A stretch of DNA of 64,000 nucleotides, taken from JBCCCJ01 sp039029315 (lineage in GTDB: Bacteria; Bacteroidota; Bacteroidia; J057). The DNA is taken from the NCBI GenBank assembly GCA_039029315.1, contig JBCCGK010000020.1, positions 1 to 64,000 on the forward strand, in the 5' to 3' direction. A program made the translations under genes and the position numbers. A model generated the notes under the pieces. That model worked only from the letters and a program-made list of their open reading frames with translations, was not told where the DNA came from and made no database searches. Numbering within the stretch: the first letter of the stretch is position 1; the number at the start of each line of letters is the position of its first letter. Positions 35,362-44,583 of this stretch are shown here, piece after piece.

Positions 35362-36135
35362 ATGGACCAACGATACATATTAGACATCAGTTATCAGGGA
35401 GCAAATTATGCAGGTTGGCAAATCCAGCCCAATGCCAATACCGTACAAGCAGAATTGGATGCAGCCTTGAGTACCCTCCTCCGCACAGATATCCGATCCA
35501 CCGGGGCCGGACGGACAGATGCTGGTGTCCATGCACGGCAACTAATTGTGCACTTTGATCATGCAGGAGAGATTCCGCATAGCCTCCTGCATGGCCTCAA
35601 CGGAATTTTGCCATATGACATAGCGGCAAATGCCCTCTTCCAGCCAACTACTTCCGACTTTCATAGCCGATTCACCGCCACCAGCCGATCCTATGTCTAC
35701 CAAATCGTTCGTCAGAAATCACCCGAATATTATTTGACTGCACATTGGATTCGGTATCAGATAGATGTAGAGAACATGAACCGGGCTGCTGCGCTGCTGT
35801 TGGAATACGATGAATTCGGGAGTTTTTGCAAGGCCCATGCAGACAATGCGACCAACCTATGCCAGATGTATCATGCCTATTGGGAAGAATCGCAGGATCT
35901 CCTGTGCTTTCACATCAAAGCCAACCGATTCCTGCGCGGCATGGTGCGTGCCATAGTCGGGACACTCCTGCTCGTGGGTCGCGGCAAGATGTCTCTGTCA
36001 GAATTTCGAGCAGTCATTGAAGCACAGGATCGTACAGCTGCTGGCCCTGCTGCTGAAGCAAAGGGATTATTTTTGACCGAAGTAGGCTATCCTGAAGAAA
36101 GTTTCTCCGTCTTCTCGTTACCAAAAAATCGATAA
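35362..36135 (+). CDS. truA: tRNA pseudouridine synthase A
   Basis: Isomerises uridines 38-40 of tRNA anticodon stem-loops to pseudouridine. The catalytic Asp is D53 in the motif GAGRTDAGVHA. The opening DISYQGANYAGWQIQPN and the later FLRGMVRAIVGTLL are family hallmarks. Length 257 residues is normal. Its last 18 bp overlap the 3' end of the convergent barrel gene. Confidence 0.95.
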   Translation: MDQRYILDISYQGANYAGWQIQPNANTVQAELDAALSTLLRTDIRSTGAGRTDAGVHARQLIVHFDHAGEIPHSLLHGLNGILPYDIAANALFQPTTSDFHSRFTATSRSYVYQIVRQKSPEYYLTAHWIRYQIDVENMNRAAALLLEYDEFGSFCKAHADNATNLCQMYHAYWEESQDLLCFHIKANRFLRGMVRAIVGTLLLVGRGKMSLSEFRAVIEAQDRTAAGPAAEAKGLFLTEVGYPEESFSVFSLPKNR

Positions 36136-36918
36136 ATTCACCCCAACAGTAGAGCCACTCAAGAGATTCGCACTGGAAGTAAAAGACTGAAAGATCACAG
36201 TCTCGTCTACAGAGACCACTTGAGTTGGGTTACTTTCCGGAAACAGGCTTCCTGTCGTAGCGATTCTGACATCTCCTCCTTCTCTTTTATAGCCAAATCC
36301 AATCGAGTATTCCGCCCCAACTGCGATTTTTTCTGAGAAAAAATAATTGAATCCACCAAGAAGGTTGAATCCAGCGGCAATGCCTCCATCTGTTTGCGTC
36401 TTGATGTTGAGATCCTCTTTGTACAGGCGGGTTCCATCCAGAGCTCTTCGTTCCAGTACCTGATCCAACTCAGTCGCAGTCGCTCCCTTGAACCCAAACA
36501 TGAGTTCGACTCCTACATATGGGTCCAGTTTGCTGGCATCTGCTGTCAAATGATATTCTGCGCCTGGTGTGAGGCTAAGTCCAAATCCGCTGGTTGAGCT
36601 GACAGCGGCTGTATCAATCTGCTGACCTTCAGGAAATCGAACCAGATCAATATAACTATCACTGAATTCGGCACTGGCATTCTGTAGTTGCACGCCCAGA
36701 CGAGTCCGCAAGGCAATCCGATCAGAAATATAGTAGCGTCCCATCACTTCAGGAATGTCAAAAGCGTCATGGTTCCACTGTTGAATGGCGATGGTTCCCA
36801 GGCCGGTAATCTGAAAACCAAGACTGATGTCACCTGCAACCGGCTTGATCTGAGCATTCATCATTTGGCTCAGGCCAAGGCTTAGGAGAACAATGAGCAA
36901 AATATGTTTGATGTACAT
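36118..36918 (-). CDS. Outer-membrane beta-barrel protein
   Basis: Signal peptide after ATG 36918 (MYIKHILLIVLLSLGLSQMMNAQ), then alternating hydrophobic strands throughout and a C-terminal strand ending VNLSIFW with the terminal aromatic expected for barrel insertion. Length about 266 residues suggests a ten-strand barrel. Central residues ATELDQVLERRALDGTRL form a longer loop. No specific function can be named. It overlaps truA by 18 bp and starts 43 bp downstream of pcm. Confidence 0.75.
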   Translation of the reverse strand: MYIKHILLIVLLSLGLSQMMNAQIKPVAGDISLGFQITGLGTIAIQQWNHDAFDIPEVMGRYYISDRIALRTRLGVQLQNASAEFSDSYIDLVRFPEGQQIDTAAVSSTSGFGLSLTPGAEYHLTADASKLDPYVGVELMFGFKGATATELDQVLERRALDGTRLYKEDLNIKTQTDGGIAAGFNLLGGFNYFFSEKIAVGAEYSIGFGYKREGGDVRIATTGSLFPESNPTQVVSVDETVIFQSFTSSANLLSGSTVGVNLSIFW

Positions 36919-36961
36919 GGGTAAAATGGTGTTTATGATACAGTTTGATACAAAAGTTGAG

Positions 36962-37615
36962 TTACTCCTCTTCAAAACCAAACTTCCCTCTCAAGGGGAC
37001 GAACTGAAAGGCGTGAAGAGCTTCTATTTCATATTCCATCCGATCGATTCTTTTGACGACTGTCATCCGCTGCCGAGACCTGGTTCCGACTGGAATGACC
37101 ATTCTTCCTCCAATGGCCAGTTGTTGTTTCAAAGACTCTGGAATTCCTGGGCTGGCTGCGGTAACCAGTATCCGATCATAAGGCTGGTATTTTTGCCACC
37201 CTTGAGATCCATCTCCATAAAGCAGATGCGCTGCATATTGTAAATCAGACAATCGTTCCCCAGCATCCTCATGAAGTTTTTTGTCATACTCTACAGAAAA
37301 TACCCGCATCCCCATCTCACACAAAATCGCTGCCTGATACCCGGAGCCTGTCCCGACTTCCAGCACTTTCATTTTGGAACGAAGTTGGAGAAGTTGTGTT
37401 TGGAAAGCGACAGTAAAAGGTTGACTGATGGTCTGTCCGCGCTTGATGGGCAGCGCTTTGTCCTGATAGGCCTGAGCAGAAAAAGCGCCTTCGACAAAGG
37501 CATGTCTGGGAACTGTTTCCAGGGCTTTGAGCAGACGATCATCTGTGATCCCTTTTTGGATCAAGGCCTGGACCAATCGCTCCCGCTGACCTTTATGTTT
37601 GAAGGTATCTATCAT
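36962..37615 (-). CDS. pcm: Protein-L-isoaspartate O-methyltransferase
   Basis: Repairs isoaspartyl residues in aged proteins using SAM. Motif I is clear (VLEVGTGSGYQAAIL), preceded by PRHAFVE, GQTISQPFTVAFQ and followed by YDRILVTAASPGIPESL. The ATG at 37615 gives the usual length of about 217 residues; in-frame codons upstream to 37705 would invade the gcvP promoter and lack family similarity. It may be cotranscribed with the barrel gene downstream. Confidence 0.93.
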   Translation of the reverse strand: MIDTFKHKGQRERLVQALIQKGITDDRLLKALETVPRHAFVEGAFSAQAYQDKALPIKRGQTISQPFTVAFQTQLLQLRSKMKVLEVGTGSGYQAAILCEMGMRVFSVEYDKKLHEDAGERLSDLQYAAHLLYGDGSQGWQKYQPYDRILVTAASPGIPESLKQQLAIGGRMVIPVGTRSRQRMTVVKRIDRMEYEIEALHAFQFVPLRGKFGFEEE

Positions 37616-37671
37616 TCGAGCTGCAAATCTATACAAATCTCTACACACTTTCATTCTTGAGACAAATGCTG

Positions 37672-37680
37672 TTACTTTGC
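37672..37680 (+). promoter_or_regulatory. Candidate gcvP promoter box (TTACTTTGC)
   Basis: TTACTTTGC differs from the TAnnTTTGC -7 pattern at one position and lies 33 bp before the gcvP ATG. No -33 motif was recognised; weak. Confidence 0.3.
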
Positions 37681-37713
37681 ACCTTAAAAAAACAGTAGCT
37701 TTCACCCCGGAAT

Positions 37714-40593
37714 ATGACTAAGAAACATCCAGATACGTTTGACAGCCGGCACCTTGGGCCAAGCCTTCAGGAATTACCCGAAATGCTTCAGCATATTGGG
37801 CTTGATTCTTTGGACACACTGATCGATCAGACCATTCCAAAACAAATCAGATTGACACATCCACTCAAGCAGTGGGAGGCAATGGGAGAACATGAATATC
37901 TGAAAGATTTACGCAAGATTGCTGCTCAAAATCAGGTATTTACCTCCTACATTGGCCAAGGATATTACAACTGTATTACCCCCTCCGTCATCCTGCGAAA
38001 CATCTTCGAAAATCCAGGATGGTATACCCAGTATACGCCTTATCAAGCAGAGATCTCACAAGGTCGTCTTGAAGCCTTGCTGAATTTCCAGACCATGGTA
38101 AGCGATCTCACCGGCCTGCCAATTGCCAATGCCTCTTTGCTGGACGAGGCGACTGCGGCTGCGGAAGCCATGACCATGACCTATGGTCAAAAACGCAAAA
38201 AAGACAGAAAATCTCAGGCCAATGTGTTGTTGGTGGCTGATAGCTGTTTCCCACAAACTATTGAAGTCATCAGCACGCGAGCAGAGGCAATCGGAATTGA
38301 AGTCCGAATTGGAGCCGTCTCGGATTTTGACATCAATGAGGAGGTTTTCGCTGCTGTGGTTCAATACCCGGATGCTCAAGGAGAGATTCATGACTATCAA
38401 GCGCTTGCAGAACAGCTACACCAACAGAAAAGTTATCTCATTGCCGCTGCAGATTTGATGAGCCTTACCCTGCTCAAAGCACCTGTTTCCTGGGGGGCCG
38501 ATGTGGTGGTAGGGACCGCACAGCGATTTGGCGTCCCCATGGGATTTGGTGGGCCCCATGCGGCCTATTTTGCGACCAAGGATGAATTCCTACGCCTGAT
38601 TCCAGGTCGGATCATCGGCGTCTCCATCGATGCAGATGGCAATTCTGCCATGCGAATGACACTCCAGACACGCGAACAACACATTCGCCGAGACAAAGCC
38701 ACCTCCAATATCTGTACTGCTCAGGCATTATTGGCCATCATGGCAGGCATGTATGCAGTCTATCATGGACCTGCAAGATTACAGGCTATTGCCACTCGGA
38801 TTCATCGATTGACTGCAGCTCTGTCCACAGGACTGAAGCAGATGGGATTCTCGGTTCATAATGCCTCTTTCTTTGATACACTGACCCTGACACTTGATGA
38901 TGAGACACAGGTCGGAAGCTTGAATCAATTGGCTCTGGAGCGATCAATCAATCTCAGATATGATGGAGGAAAACAAATTGGTCTCTCCATAGACGAAACC
39001 TCCGGCGAAGATTCTGTTCAGGACTTGCTGGACCTATTCGCTTCTCTGCTTGGGACATCAGCCCCGGAATTCTCAGCGCCAGCAATCAATCAAATTCCGG
39101 CATCGCTGAGTCGTCAAAGCGAGTTTCTCAGTCATCCGGTCTTTCATCAGCATCATTCCGAGACAGCCATGATGCGCTATATCAAGTCTCTGGAGAACAA
39201 AGATCTTTCTTTGAATACAGCCATGATTCCTTTGGGCTCATGTACCATGAAACTCAATGCTGCCACAGAATTGATTCCTGTGAGTTGGCCGGAATTTGCA
39301 CATATTCATCCTTTTGCTCCTGCCAGCCAGACCCGCGGCTACCAGCATATCATAGATGAGTTGGGCGAATTGCTCTGCATCATCACGGGCTTTGCGGGCG
39401 TGTCCTTCCAACCCAATAGTGGCGCACAAGGTGAGTATGCCGGCTTGATGGTGATTCGAGCTCTCCACCAAAGCCTGGGGAACCCCCATCGAAATATTGC
39501 CTTGATTCCTTCCTCAGCGCATGGCACCAACCCAGCCAGTGCGGTTATGGCAGGCATGAAGGTTGTGGTTGTCAAGTGCGATGCCATGGGAAATATCGAC
39601 ATGACTGATTTGAGAGAAAAGGCTGAGAAACATCAGGAAAATCTTTCCTGTCTGATGATTACCTATCCTTCTACTCATGGAGTCTTTGAAGAGACCGTGA
39701 AAGAGGTCTGCGAGATCATTCACCAACATGGTGGACAGGTCTATATGGATGGTGCCAATATGAATGCACAGGTAGGACTGACAAGTCCCGGAGAAATCGG
39801 GGCAGATGTTTGCCATCTCAACCTCCACAAGACATTTAGTATCCCTCATGGGGGCGGAGGACCTGGCATGGGACCTATCTGTGTTGCAGAACACCTCGTC
39901 CCCTTTCTCCCAGGACACGCGCTGGTAGAGACAGGAGGTGAACAAGCCATCACTGCAGTGTCTGCCACTCCTTTTGGTAGCGCAAGCATTCTGTTAATCT
40001 CTTATGCTTATGTAAAACTGCTCGGTAGCGAAGGGTCAAAAGCTGCAACTGAATATGCGATTCTTGCTGCCAACTATCTCAAGTCTCGGTTGGAAACTCA
40101 TTATGATGTGCTTTATCAAGGCACCAATGGTAGAGTTGCACATGAATTCATTCTGGATCTTCGCAAGTTCAAGCTACAATTAGGCCTCGAAGTTGATGAT
40201 ATCACCAAGCGACTGATCGACTATGGATTCCATGCTCCCACTGTGTCCTGGCCAGTACCCGGCACCATTATGATCGAACCCACAGAAAGCGAGCCCAAGG
40301 CTGAACTGGATCGCTTTATAGAAGCCATGATTTCGATTCGGGAAGAGGTTCGACAGATCGAGCAGGGGGAGGTTGATGCAGAAGACAATGTATTGAAAAA
40401 TGCGCCTCATACTGTGGCAGAAGTTACAGCCGATGACTGGACACATGCTTACCCTCGCCAGCAAGCTGCTTTTCCTGTACCGGGATTGTATGCCAATAAA
40501 TTCTGGCCTGCTGTCAAAAGGGTGAACAATACCTATGGCGACAGAAATGTCGTGTGTACCTGTCCACCTCTGGAAGCCTATGTAGAAGCCTGA
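37714..40593 (+). CDS. gcvP: Glycine dehydrogenase (decarboxylating), P protein of the glycine cleavage system
   Basis: PLP enzyme that decarboxylates glycine and passes the aminomethyl group to the H protein lipoyl arm. At 959 residues it is the fused single-chain form, with N-terminal (about 1-440) and C-terminal (about 460-950) halves. The PLP lysine is in HLNLHKTFSIPHGGGGPGMG. RHLGPS near the start, AHGTNPASAVMAGM and MIEPTESEP are hallmarks. The T and H proteins are not in the window. Confidence 0.97.
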   Translation: MTKKHPDTFDSRHLGPSLQELPEMLQHIGLDSLDTLIDQTIPKQIRLTHPLKQWEAMGEHEYLKDLRKIAAQNQVFTSYIGQGYYNCITPSVILRNIFENPGWYTQYTPYQAEISQGRLEALLNFQTMVSDLTGLPIANASLLDEATAAAEAMTMTYGQKRKKDRKSQANVLLVADSCFPQTIEVISTRAEAIGIEVRIGAVSDFDINEEVFAAVVQYPDAQGEIHDYQALAEQLHQQKSYLIAAADLMSLTLLKAPVSWGADVVVGTAQRFGVPMGFGGPHAAYFATKDEFLRLIPGRIIGVSIDADGNSAMRMTLQTREQHIRRDKATSNICTAQALLAIMAGMYAVYHGPARLQAIATRIHRLTAALSTGLKQMGFSVHNASFFDTLTLTLDDETQVGSLNQLALERSINLRYDGGKQIGLSIDETSGEDSVQDLLDLFASLLGTSAPEFSAPAINQIPASLSRQSEFLSHPVFHQHHSETAMMRYIKSLENKDLSLNTAMIPLGSCTMKLNAATELIPVSWPEFAHIHPFAPASQTRGYQHIIDELGELLCIITGFAGVSFQPNSGAQGEYAGLMVIRALHQSLGNPHRNIALIPSSAHGTNPASAVMAGMKVVVVKCDAMGNIDMTDLREKAEKHQENLSCLMITYPSTHGVFEETVKEVCEIIHQHGGQVYMDGANMNAQVGLTSPGEIGADVCHLNLHKTFSIPHGGGGPGMGPICVAEHLVPFLPGHALVETGGEQAITAVSATPFGSASILLISYAYVKLLGSEGSKAATEYAILAANYLKSRLETHYDVLYQGTNGRVAHEFILDLRKFKLQLGLEVDDITKRLIDYGFHAPTVSWPVPGTIMIEPTESEPKAELDRFIEAMISIREEVRQIEQGEVDAEDNVLKNAPHTVAEVTADDWTHAYPRQQAAFPVPGLYANKFWPAVKRVNNTYGDRNVVCTCPPLEAYVEA

Positions 40594-40620
40594 CGTTTGG
40601 GTAAATCCAGTACCGAAAAG

Positions 40621-40801
40621 GGGCATAAGGAAGATGGGAATAAAGGGATAGGGTTGGATGTTGAGTTTGGATCTTTAGCATCTGACCTTGTACTTGATGC
40701 AAATCAGATCGCATGTCATTCACTAAGTTCCAGGTAGAGTACATGGCTGGATCTTGCGCTAGATTCTTCCCCACCTAGCCCTATACCTCATACCTTATTC
40801 C
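40621..40801. repeat. Palindromic intergenic repeat (GGTATAAGG type), copy 2
   Basis: A left arm near 40635 (GGGAATAAAGGGATAGGG) pairs imperfectly with the right arm near 40775 (TAGCCCTATACCTCATACC). The right arm is similar to that of the repeat at 31318-31396. It fills the gap between gcvP and the next gene. Degenerate; family assignment rests on the arms only. Confidence 0.45.
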
Positions 40802-40860
40802 TCACTCTTAACCCGATTTTCCCACACCTCAACTCTTGATCCCAATAAAATACACTAGCC

Positions 40861-41628
40861 ATGAGACTCGATTCTATACAAAAACGCGCTAAGGGCATAC
40901 AGGAAAAAACGGGCATTGATTTCTCCCAATACAAAGACGAGGCCTGGGCTGAACAGCTAAGTGAACTATTGCGCTTCCCGCAATACGCCATCAAAACTGC
41001 CATTCAGCCACCGATCCTGCTATTGGTAATTGTTATTGTGTTGTCTGTCATATGCTTTCAGACTGGGCATGGAGCTTTTGGAACCGTGTTTTTGCTTACA
41101 GGGATCGTGCTTTCTATCCCCAATGGCCTTCTATTGGCAGTCATCTACTTTGTCTTCTCCTTGACGTCAGATGTGCATCGGCTGTTGGAATTGAGTCTGG
41201 GTAAGGCCAGGGTGATTGCAGAGAAAGTGGGTGAATTGGGGGACAAACAACAGCGACGCGCCAGATTGGCAGAATTGATCCAGGGGGTTATCTTCAGTAT
41301 GGTACTCCCCGACTTGAATCGTGTCGTCAAAAAGAGTGTGCCCTTGATTGGCGGGTTGGTTGCCGCTGTACTGGGAAGTCTTCTGTCCAGAATGGCAAAA
41401 AGACTGGAAAAGCGATTGAGCAGGATGCCGGAACCGGATGTGTTGGAAGAAGCACTTGTTCCTCAGGAAGGCAAACGACTCGCTGCACTCGACAAGATCG
41501 AATACGGATCTGAGCGCCTCACACAAGGAACAGCTCGTGTGGTATCTGCCCCCTTTTTTGTGGTTTGGCTCCTTGTGGCTATAGTGAGTAGTCTGATCAT
41601 TTATCTGGAGTATCAAGCCTTGTATTGA
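40861..41628 (+). CDS. Hypothetical membrane protein
   Basis: Not recognised. A soluble N-terminal stretch of about 48 residues is followed by a pair of hydrophobic segments (about 50-70 and 75-100), a basic and amphipathic middle with a weaker hydrophobic stretch (about 160-178), a charged region, and a final membrane segment (about 230-250). It looks like an inner-membrane protein of the Bacteroidota-specific kind. Neighbours give no functional hint. Confidence 0.65.
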   Translation: MRLDSIQKRAKGIQEKTGIDFSQYKDEAWAEQLSELLRFPQYAIKTAIQPPILLLVIVIVLSVICFQTGHGAFGTVFLLTGIVLSIPNGLLLAVIYFVFSLTSDVHRLLELSLGKARVIAEKVGELGDKQQRRARLAELIQGVIFSMVLPDLNRVVKKSVPLIGGLVAAVLGSLLSRMAKRLEKRLSRMPEPDVLEEALVPQEGKRLAALDKIEYGSERLTQGTARVVSAPFFVVWLLVAIVSSLIIYLEYQALY

Positions 41629-41680
41629 GTTGGCAGGCAGTGATCGAAAAAATGAGTAGTTTCAGGACAAAGATTTCTGC

Positions 41681-42340
41681 ATGAATCCTATCTACCTCTG
41701 TGTTTTCTCTATTTGCTCAATTTTTCTGATTTATTGCCATCCCATCAAGTCGAAGAAGCCTTCTCCTTCCGATCAATTGCTTCAAATATTTCCCACTACT
41801 TCTTTGTCTGATACCCTCCATGTCTGGCGGGAAGCCTTCTCTGAAAAGGCGCACATTCCCATCCCTGACTCTGTGTTGCAGGCGGCATCCGTCGATAGTC
41901 TACTGGCTGTCATCAGTCCCTATGCCTCAGATATCGATGAATTGGGAGGAATCTATGCAATCTCACAATTTGATTTGAGTCATCATACTCGGGCCTGTCT
42001 GGTTCAGATACATTATTCCTGGTATCGACATTTGGGCATATTGTTGTGGGAAAAGGATCGTCATCGTTTTACCTCTGCTGTTCAACTCAGCTTGCTGGAC
42101 GGAGGAGATGGGGGCCAAGCCCTCACGGAAAGTTGGTTGTTTGACTGGGATGGAGATGGAGATCACGATCAGTTGTTGCGCACCCATACACATGCAATGA
42201 TACCCACAGAGGAAGGCGATGGTTTTCGGGAATTGGATGAAGATCATGTTGCACTATTTATCTGGGACAAAGAAACATTCCAGCCCTCCCCGCTCCCGGA
42301 TACTACGGGTTTAATTGCTCGTTTTCAGATAGATTGGTGA
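41681..42340 (+). CDS. Hypothetical lipoprotein
   Basis: Signal peptide MNPIYLCVFSICSIFLIYC with a possible lipobox LIYC (C19). The remaining 200 residues include an acidic motif WLFDWDGDGDHDQLL (about residue 145), which resembles a calcium-binding DxDxDG loop. No family could be named. It starts 52 bp after the membrane-protein gene on the same strand. Confidence 0.62.
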   Translation: MNPIYLCVFSICSIFLIYCHPIKSKKPSPSDQLLQIFPTTSLSDTLHVWREAFSEKAHIPIPDSVLQAASVDSLLAVISPYASDIDELGGIYAISQFDLSHHTRACLVQIHYSWYRHLGILLWEKDRHRFTSAVQLSLLDGGDGGQALTESWLFDWDGDGDHDQLLRTHTHAMIPTEEGDGFRELDEDHVALFIWDKETFQPSPLPDTTGLIARFQIDW

Positions 42341-42392
42341 GTGAGAGAGGGAGAAACCAACACTTTGCTGTTGAGCGACGTCACAGAGCTAG

Positions 42393-42460
42393 GAGATTGT
42401 TTGAATCTACTCTATTGGGGGGTTTATAGCCCTTCACACAGCACATCTCTAAACAGTTTC
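42393..42460. repeat. Degenerate inverted repeat related to the IS5-like MITE ends
   Basis: GAGATTGTTTGAA on the left and AAACAGTTTC on the right are inverted and resemble the MITE termini at 204-344 and 34610-34770, but the 68-bp unit has a different interior and no TTA flanks. It may be a deleted relict; chance similarity is not excluded. Confidence 0.35.
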
Positions 42461-42511
42461 TGAGCGCACACTATCACTTACCTTTTTCCTCACCACTAAC
42501 ACATCCATGCT

Positions 42512-44329
42512 ATGCGTACAATCCTCTTTTTTGCATTGATTATCATCGCATTGGGACAAACCAATGCCACCTCTCCCCTTCCTCCACAGCAAGAGACAGC
42601 ACTCTATGATCACCTCTTTGAAGTCAATCCCTTATGGGCACTGGAGGATGCTCCCGGGATCGACTGGTGCCAGGAAATGGCCTTTGGATCAGACACCGAA
42701 CGCATCCGGATGCACCTCTGGATGGTAGAACGACTGCTGAAACAATCTCCGAACAAGTCAGGTTCCATGCGAGGAGAGTTGATCCAGACACTGGCCATCT
42801 ACCGGGAACAACAACGATATCCGCAGAACCATTACCACACACAAAGGCAGCCCTATTTCATCGACAATCAAGGGACGGCATGTGCAGTAGGTCATTTGCT
42901 ACAGCAAAGCGGTTATGAAGACTTTGCCACACAGGTTTCTCAAGAAATGAACTATGCCTATTTGAAGGACATGCCTTATCAGGAAATCAACCTTTGGGCA
43001 GACCTGCATGGGTTCACTCTGGATGAACTCGCCTTGATCCAACCAGGCTATCCACCCACCACTGCCTGGGCCTCTCTTGGGACAGGGGCCAATGATGTAG
43101 TAACAGCCCTGTATGTAGATGGGGGAAATGACCGCATGATTGTGGCTGGACAATTCACAGAGATGGACCAGGTCAGTTGTAAGCAAATTGCTGTCTACCA
43201 AAACGAGATGTTCAGTCCTCTGGGAGATGGCGTGAGTGGTGATATTACCACCATCATCAGCATGGAGAACAACATATACCTCGGAGGAGAATTTGATCAG
43301 GACAACAACATTGCCATATGGGATGGCAATCAATGGACATATGAAAAAATTCTTCCGGGCAAGGTCCAGGTGTTATATGAATGGAAAGGAGAACTATATG
43401 CTGGAGGAACATATTTTGATACCGGTTTTGCTCCTTCCAGAGATTTCCTCACTGTCAGAAGAAATGGTGTGTGGGAATCCGTTGACTGGATTGGAGGGGC
43501 AGTCCATACTCTCAGCTCTTATAAAGGAAAGTTGGTTGCTGGCGGAGAGGCATTGGAAGGCGTAGCAGATCCTTTCTATGTGGCAGTGTTTGATGAAATT
43601 ACTGGATGGGAGCCATTGACAGACAAAAACAATCGCCTGGACAATACTGTCTATGCTCTCCTGGCAGATGGGGATGATCTCTATGCGGCAGGGGGCTGTA
43701 TTGCTGCGAATGATAGCCCAACCTTCTGTCTTGCAAGGCTCGAAAATGGCCAATGGAATTCTCTGATTCAGTACGATTCCTGGGGATTCCCCAATGATGC
43801 CATTCAGCAACTGCACAAACACTATGATGATATCTTCCTCGGTGGCAATGTCAAAATCAATCCTGGAATCGGAACCCTGGGAAATGGCATTGCCAAATTG
43901 CATTTGTCAGACCAGTATGTATCGATGGAAGCCATTGCCGATTTGGATTCTACTGTCCATACCATCGCCACCTATAAAGGGCAGATGGTCCTTGGCGGTG
44001 CATTCACGACCAATGGTTCCTGGAATCCTGCTCCTGTGCCCTATATCATTCAGACAGACAATTTCACAGGCATCCCAGGACCCTGGGAGGTGCAATTTTC
44101 TCTTTGGCCCAATCCTGTTGCAGATCAGGCACAAGGCAAAGTGGATCTCAACAAACAGATTTCCTCCCTTTCCTTATTTGATGTGACAGGCAAACGCGTC
44201 GCCCTACAGTACGAAATCCAGGGAAATGAATTCTCTCTTCAGAGAGATGACATTCCCGCCGGCATGTATTTGCTACAAGTCCACTCTGATGGCGAGATCA
44301 TCAGTCAGGGAAAAATAATGCTTCGATAA
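42512..44329 (+). CDS. T9SS-exported protein with propeller-like repeats
   Basis: Signal peptide MRTILFFALIIIALGQTNA. A helical N-terminal domain (about 25-180) contains GTACAVGHLL and a WADLHGFTLDELALIQPGY stretch. Next come repeats of about 45 residues with patterns such as LYAGGTYFDT, LVAGGEALEG, LYAAGGCIA and MVLGGAFTTN, resembling blades of a beta-propeller. The C-terminus is a T9SS type-A sorting domain (LWPNPVADQ to GKIMLR). It is likely a surface or secreted protein of unknown role. Confidence 0.78.
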   Translation: MRTILFFALIIIALGQTNATSPLPPQQETALYDHLFEVNPLWALEDAPGIDWCQEMAFGSDTERIRMHLWMVERLLKQSPNKSGSMRGELIQTLAIYREQQRYPQNHYHTQRQPYFIDNQGTACAVGHLLQQSGYEDFATQVSQEMNYAYLKDMPYQEINLWADLHGFTLDELALIQPGYPPTTAWASLGTGANDVVTALYVDGGNDRMIVAGQFTEMDQVSCKQIAVYQNEMFSPLGDGVSGDITTIISMENNIYLGGEFDQDNNIAIWDGNQWTYEKILPGKVQVLYEWKGELYAGGTYFDTGFAPSRDFLTVRRNGVWESVDWIGGAVHTLSSYKGKLVAGGEALEGVADPFYVAVFDEITGWEPLTDKNNRLDNTVYALLADGDDLYAAGGCIAANDSPTFCLARLENGQWNSLIQYDSWGFPNDAIQQLHKHYDDIFLGGNVKINPGIGTLGNGIAKLHLSDQYVSMEAIADLDSTVHTIATYKGQMVLGGAFTTNGSWNPAPVPYIIQTDNFTGIPGPWEVQFSLWPNPVADQAQGKVDLNKQISSLSLFDVTGKRVALQYEIQGNEFSLQRDDIPAGMYLLQVHSDGEIISQGKIMLR

Positions 44330-44400
44330 GTTGTTATTGTGAGAACATGAGTCATCCCGGATCAACGCCCTTGCGACGACCGGATAAGGGTCCCTCGGAC

Positions 44401-44468
44401 ATGGATAGGCCAGCTGCTTGTTAGAGAATCCCACGGTTTTCGGGAAACGGTCCCTATCCATTTTTTTT
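44401..44468 (+). terminator. Hairpin plus T-run downstream of the propeller gene
   Basis: ATGGATAGG (44401-44409) pairs perfectly with CCTATCCAT (44453-44461), enclosing a further structured loop, and is followed by eight T residues (44461-44468). It lies 71 bp past the stop of the plus-strand gene at 44329. Confidence 0.6.
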
Positions 44469-44480
44469 ACGCTATTGGGT

Positions 44481-44528
44481 CATTCCAGATAAAACAGCTT
44501 CATTGCTTTCGTTTTATTTTCTGGAATG
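44481..44528. terminator. Second hairpin between convergent genes
   Basis: CATTCCAGATAAAAC pairs with GTTTTATTTTCTGGAATG around a loop of about 15 nt. It lies 55 bp from the fdhD stop and may serve the minus strand, but no clear T-run follows. Confidence 0.4.
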
Positions 44529-44583
44529 GCCTTTCCCTCTAGTTCAAAGGCCAAAGAGTTCGGGTTGACTCATGTGTATATTT

